Positions 50,292-51,204 of a stretch of 51,204 nucleotides of DNA are shown piece after piece. Source of the stretch: Trueperaceae bacterium (lineage in GTDB: Bacteria; Deinococcota; Deinococci; Deinococcales; Trueperaceae). The stretch covers positions 1 through 51,204 of the forward strand of contig JAGQHN010000027.1 of the NCBI GenBank assembly GCA_020431825.1. The letters run 5' to 3'. Position 1 is the first letter of the stretch. The number at the start of each line of letters is the position of its first letter. The notes below the pieces were generated by a model. The model was not told the DNA's origin, made no database searches, and saw only the letters and a program-made list of their open reading frames with translations. Position numbers and translations under genes: made by a program.

Positions 50292-51062
50292 GTGAATTGG
50301 CTTCCAGTATTTATTTCAATTGGTTTGACAGTAATGGGTTTTGGCTTGGCGCAACCAAAGGCTGCTGATTACCTGCGGGCAAGTGCAGAGGTAGACACGG
50401 CTATGGCGACATTTTATATAGAAAATATTTCCGATTGCCTGTTGGAAAGTGTTCAGGTGCGCATTGCTCATAACAGCGTTTATTTCACAAGTGATGAAAG
50501 AAGTCTGTATGTGGCCCTCGAGCCGGGGCAAACTGGTACCTTTGTGACCCAGCTCAGTCAGGTGGTAAATGCAGACTGGCAGTGGGCCCTGGACAGTGTC
50601 ACGCTCGCTGATTGCTCAGACGCAGGAGTTGTTACCTTTGAGCATTATGATTTTGGCAAGCCGGCTTCAGTTGAAGCAGGTGCAGCCGTTCCTAATAATG
50701 TTGCACCAGTGACAGGTAGACTGGTTTACACCATACAAAAAGGCGATACGGTTTTTATTATTGCTGAGAAATACGGCATTACGGCTAGAGAACTCATGGA
50801 TGCCAATGGCCTTGCTTCAGAAGCTCTGATTTTTGGGCATACCTTGACGATTCCTTTGAGTTTGCTCGGTGATGGGGGAACGTTGCGAAATTATGTTGTT
50901 GCTCAGGGCGATACCTTGTTTCAAATTTCACAGCGTTTTGGTATTGGGCTCGAGCTTATTCAGAAGCTTAATTGTTTGGGTGATGAAAGTCTGGTCAAGC
51001 TTGGTCAGAGTTTACAAATACCACCTGACGGCACGACAGATGTCGTCAGGACATGTTTTTAA
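50292..51062 (+). CDS. Secreted protein with two LysM domains
   Basis: The 256-residue product has a signal-like N-terminus (MNWLPVFISIGLTVMGFGLAQ) and a beta domain (about 25-125) with paired cysteines. It also has two LysM repeats: YTIQKGDTVFIIAEKYGITARELMDANGL with LTIP, and YVVAQGDTLFQISQRFGIGLELIQKLNCL with LQIP. LysM binds peptidoglycan or chitin-like GlcNAc polymers, so the protein probably sits at the cell wall. A GTG start at 50292 begins the signal sequence; an in-frame TTG at 50256 would add 12 polar residues. It is divergent from the SARP gene and lacks the heptamer site. Confidence 0.75.
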   Translation: MNWLPVFISIGLTVMGFGLAQPKAADYLRASAEVDTAMATFYIENISDCLLESVQVRIAHNSVYFTSDERSLYVALEPGQTGTFVTQLSQVVNADWQWALDSVTLADCSDAGVVTFEHYDFGKPASVEAGAAVPNNVAPVTGRLVYTIQKGDTVFIIAEKYGITARELMDANGLASEALIFGHTLTIPLSLLGDGGTLRNYVVAQGDTLFQISQRFGIGLELIQKLNCLGDESLVKLGQSLQIPPDGTTDVVRTCF

Positions 51063-51147
51063 CTTGTTCAGTAGGTATTCCTGTCGCGTTTCAAAATAGA
51101 AATGCAGTGCTTTAGAGAATTTCGCTAGTCAGAAAAAAGGAAATAAG

Positions 51148-51180
51148 CTCGAGCCTGGATTATTAATAGCCAGGCTCGAG
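51148..51180 (+). terminator. Hairpin after the LysM gene with CTCGAG in both arms
   Basis: A perfect 11-pair stem CTCGAGCCTGG/CCAGGCTCGAG with an 11-base loop lies 85 bases after the LysM stop. It is followed by TTGTTGTGGTTTT, a weak T-tract. It may act as the terminator; each arm also contains the over-represented hexamer. Confidence 0.5.
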
Positions 51181-51204
51181 TTGTTGTGGTTTTCAAAAAT
51201 TCAG

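Larger units (their letters stand above)
378..51180. repeat. Dispersed over-represented palindrome CTCGAG
   Basis: Reading line by line I count about 115 copies of CTCGAG from 378 to 51175, roughly one per 445 bases. With even base use about 12 would be expected. Copies lie in genes on both strands and in all frames (Leu-Glu, Ala-Arg or Ser-Arg readings) and also in intergenic DNA. Many are flanked by G and C (GCTCGAGC). The count is manual and may be off by a few. Confidence 0.85.

Noticed and set aside
1-51204. tRNA, rRNA, CRISPR arrays, insertion sequences and prophage genes.
   Set aside because: No TPsiC-like stem-loops in tRNA context, no evenly spaced repeats, and no transposase, integrase or structural phage proteins were recognised.

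Overview
The window is a bacterial chromosome segment of roughly 47-48% GC, densely packed with short operons. The gene set points to a low-GC member of the Deinococcota (Deinococcus-Thermus phylum). The evidence is a 99-residue RNA polymerase omega of the Deinococcus/Thermus type, a Thermus-like branched-chain 2-oxoacid dehydrogenase operon, a YpdA-type bacillithiol disulfide reductase, and several genes whose start codon sits 5-8 bases after a TANNNT box, which is the leaderless-mRNA pattern known from Deinococcus. The placement is inferred from protein resemblance, not from a tree. No rRNA, tRNA, CRISPR array, transposase or phage gene was recognised.

Layout. 0-3 kb: the end of a secreted DUF11-repeat protein, then recA on the minus strand. 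2.9-9.4 kb (+): a small protein with a C-terminal Gly-Gly and a beta-grasp-like tail, a large DUF4132 protein, an AddB-like helicase/nuclease-family protein and a THUMP-domain RNA methyltransferase. 9.5-11.8 kb (-): citrate synthase and a membrane protein with an HRDC domain. 12-15.8 kb (+): E1alpha, E1beta and E2 of the branched-chain 2-oxoacid dehydrogenase, then a frameshifted pyrophosphatase-like gene. 15.8-22.1 kb: mostly minus-strand single genes (RsmD, a DUF4091 lipoprotein, a GNAT, a gamma-glutamyl hydrolase, a pseudo-receiver, an APH-family kinase), with two tiny membrane ORFs and a possible small RNA near 20 kb. 22.4-26.2 kb: YpdA, two envelope proteins and a Rieske oxygenase. 26.4-31.2 kb (+): a complete nucleoside-type ABC importer with BMP receptor. 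31.3-40.3 kb: a fasciclin protein, GatC, a VanY-type peptidase, an Eis-like acetyltransferase with an Lrp regulator, an inositol monophosphatase, GatA, CoaBC and RpoZ. 40.5-50.1 kb (-): a SARP-type regulator and seven downstream secreted or membrane protein genes. The right end carries a LysM protein.

Two regulatory systems stand out and do not appear to match a described one. (1) Three minus-strand promoters at 41.85, 43.95 and 47.06 kb each carry TGCAACG-N4-TGCAACG exactly 9 bp upstream of a -10-like box. Directly repeated heptamers with 11-bp period next to the -10 are the hallmark of SARP binding sites, and the co-oriented gene just upstream encodes a SARP/NB-ARC/TPR protein. Together they look like a self-contained SARP regulon for envelope proteins. 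(2) A palindrome ACCTTA-N5-TAAGGT lies inside the recA promoter spacer and again across the start region of the divergent Gly-Gly-protein/DUF4132 operon. This suggests one repressor, probably damage-responsive, for both. Its 6-5-6 architecture recalls the Deinococcus RDRM/DdrO site, but the sequence differs.

A third genome-scale signal is the hexamer CTCGAG. I count about 115 copies by eye where about a dozen are expected, mostly inside genes and in every reading frame, comparable to HIP1 in cyanobacteria or to DNA-uptake sequences.
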